Assembly: GCA_964502705.1 (NCBI GenBank) | Contig: CAZCXZ010000089.1 | Coordinates: 1 to 14,855, forward strand | Origin: Berkiella sp964502705 | GTDB taxonomy: Bacteria > Pseudomonadota > Gammaproteobacteria > Berkiellales > Berkiellaceae | Length of the DNA: 14,855 bases | Direction: 5' to 3' | Shown: piece by piece, positions 13,967 to 14,855 of the stretch | Position numbering within the stretch: position 1 is the stretch's first letter | Layout of the letters: each line of letters opens with the position of its first letter | Program-made: the position numbers and the translations under genes | The notes under the pieces: generated by a model | Databases searched by the model: none | Seen by the model: only the letters and a program-made list of their open reading frames with translations | Told to the model about the DNA's origin: nothing

Positions 13967-14855
13967 AGACAAGAACATTCCTGAAGAGGCTTGGCTGCGG
14001 CCTGCTGACCGCCACGCTGCTGGGCGGCGGGGCAGCCATGGCGCAGGACTACCCTACCCAGACTATTCGGCTGGTGGTGCCCTTCCCCCCGGCCGGTGTG
14101 GCCGACATCCTGGGCCGCATGCTGTCGCAGCGGCTGGCAACGCCCTACGGCCAGTCGATTGTGGTGGACAACCGGCCTGGGGCCAGCGGCCATCTGGGCG
14201 CGCAGCTGGTGTCCAAGGCACCGCCGGACGGTTACACGCTGATGGTCGGAACCATTGGCATTCACGCGGCCTACGCGAGTTACAGCAAGCTCACCTACTC
14301 GCCGGCGTCCGAGCTGCAGCCGGTTTTGATCCTTGGGGAAGCGCCCAACATCGTGCTGGTTCCCGCAAGCTCGCCATTCAAGACCTTTCCTGAACTGCTG
14401 GCTTTCGCCAAGGCCAACCCCGGCAAACTCAACTATGCGTCGGCCGGACCCGGCTCGTCGGTGCATATGGTCACGGCGCTGTTCGAGCTGGAAAGCGGCG
14501 TAAAAATGAACCATGTGCCTTACAAGGGCAGCGGTCCGGCACTGATCGACCTGATCGGCGGGCAGGTGGACCTCATGTTCGACAACATGTCGTCCAGCGT
14601 GCCCCACATCCAGAGTGGAAAGCTGCGCGCGCTGGCCGTCACCAGCGCCAAACGCAATGCCATCCTGCCGAATGTGCCGACCATTGCGGAGTCGGGTGTA
14701 CCTGCATATGCAGGGACATCGTGGTGGACGCTGGCCGCGCCGGCTGGAACACCCCCAGCGGTGATTGACAAGCTGAACCGGGATGTGCTGCGCGCTGTGG
14801 CCGCACCGGATGCGCAAAAACAGCTCGCGGCCCTCGGGGTCACCATCACACCCAA
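13963..14855 (+). CDS. Bug/TctC-family tripartite tricarboxylate receptor, 3' end outside window
   Basis: Periplasmic solute receptor of the Bug (TctC) family, which binds carboxylates or other small polar compounds for TctAB-type transporters. The start ATG overlaps the previous stop, with GAGGAAC just upstream. Residues 1-27 form a standard Sec signal peptide with cleavage after AMA, before QDYP. Family motifs follow in order: TIRLVVPFPPAG, VVDNRPGASGHLGAQLV, APPDGYTLMVG, LNYASAGPGSSVH, VPYKGSGPALIDLIGGQVDLMFDN, and LAVTSAKRNAILPNVPTIAESG. The frame is open to the last base (297 codons); such proteins are about 325 residues, so roughly 30 are missing. Bug receptors are very numerous in Burkholderiales and often stand without their own tctA/tctB, none of which is seen here. 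The ligand may be an acidic substrate or intermediate of this pathway. Confidence 0.93.
   Translation, partial: MKTRTFLKRLGCGLLTATLLGGGAAMAQDYPTQTIRLVVPFPPAGVADILGRMLSQRLATPYGQSIVVDNRPGASGHLGAQLVSKAPPDGYTLMVGTIGIHAAYASYSKLTYSPASELQPVLILGEAPNIVLVPASSPFKTFPELLAFAKANPGKLNYASAGPGSSVHMVTALFELESGVKMNHVPYKGSGPALIDLIGGQVDLMFDNMSSSVPHIQSGKLRALAVTSAKRNAILPNVPTIAESGVPAYAGTSWWTLAAPAGTPPAVIDKLNRDVLRAVAAPDAQKQLAALGVTITP

Overview
The window looks like chromosomal DNA of a betaproteobacterium, most likely Burkholderiales and perhaps Comamonadaceae (inference). The grounds are a Bug/TctC-type tripartite tricarboxylate receptor, a small stand-alone SWIB protein, a NAC-like LysR regulator beside a Liv-type ABC transporter, and GC-rich coding sequence from about 2.7 kb onward. 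I see no rRNA, tRNA, CRISPR array or intact insertion sequence.

Left part (1-2686) is loosely packed and partly degraded. A YgjP/DUF45-type zinc metalloprotease (203-940, minus) follows the C-terminal remnant of a type I restriction subunit HsdR (930-1553, minus). The rest of hsdR, and any hsdM or hsdS, is absent upstream of the remnant inside this window. About 500 bp without a convincing gene leads to a small SWIB/MDM2-domain gene (2059-2316, plus). A further 370 bp without a recognisable gene precedes the regulator.

Right part (2687-14855) is one compact unit: a LysR-family regulator (minus) diverges from a run of plus-strand genes. In order these are a Liv-type substrate-binding protein, LivH permease, a single 849-residue LivM-LivG-LivF fusion, a small cupin, an NAD(P)-dependent aldehyde dehydrogenase, a ThDP-dependent acetolactate-synthase-like enzyme, a short-chain dehydrogenase, a type-1 periplasmic-binding-fold protein with no signal peptide, and a Bug-type receptor cut by the window end. 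Most junctions are overlaps (ATGA, TGATG) or gaps under 50 bp, so they are probably co-transcribed. A strong hairpin plus T-rich tail separates the binding protein from the permeases and should lower expression of the distal genes relative to the receptor.

Working model (inference): the LysR protein senses an organic acid or cyclic metabolite. The Liv transporter imports the substrate, and the SDR oxidises an alcohol to a ketone or dione. The ThDP enzyme, which carries a G-H-G-N motif where acetolactate synthases have P-G-G, cleaves a C-C bond, and the aldehyde dehydrogenase oxidises the resulting aldehyde to an acid. The chemistry resembles ring-opening routes through cyclic diones. No single gene fixes the substrate, so the pathway is the least certain part of this annotation and also the most interesting.
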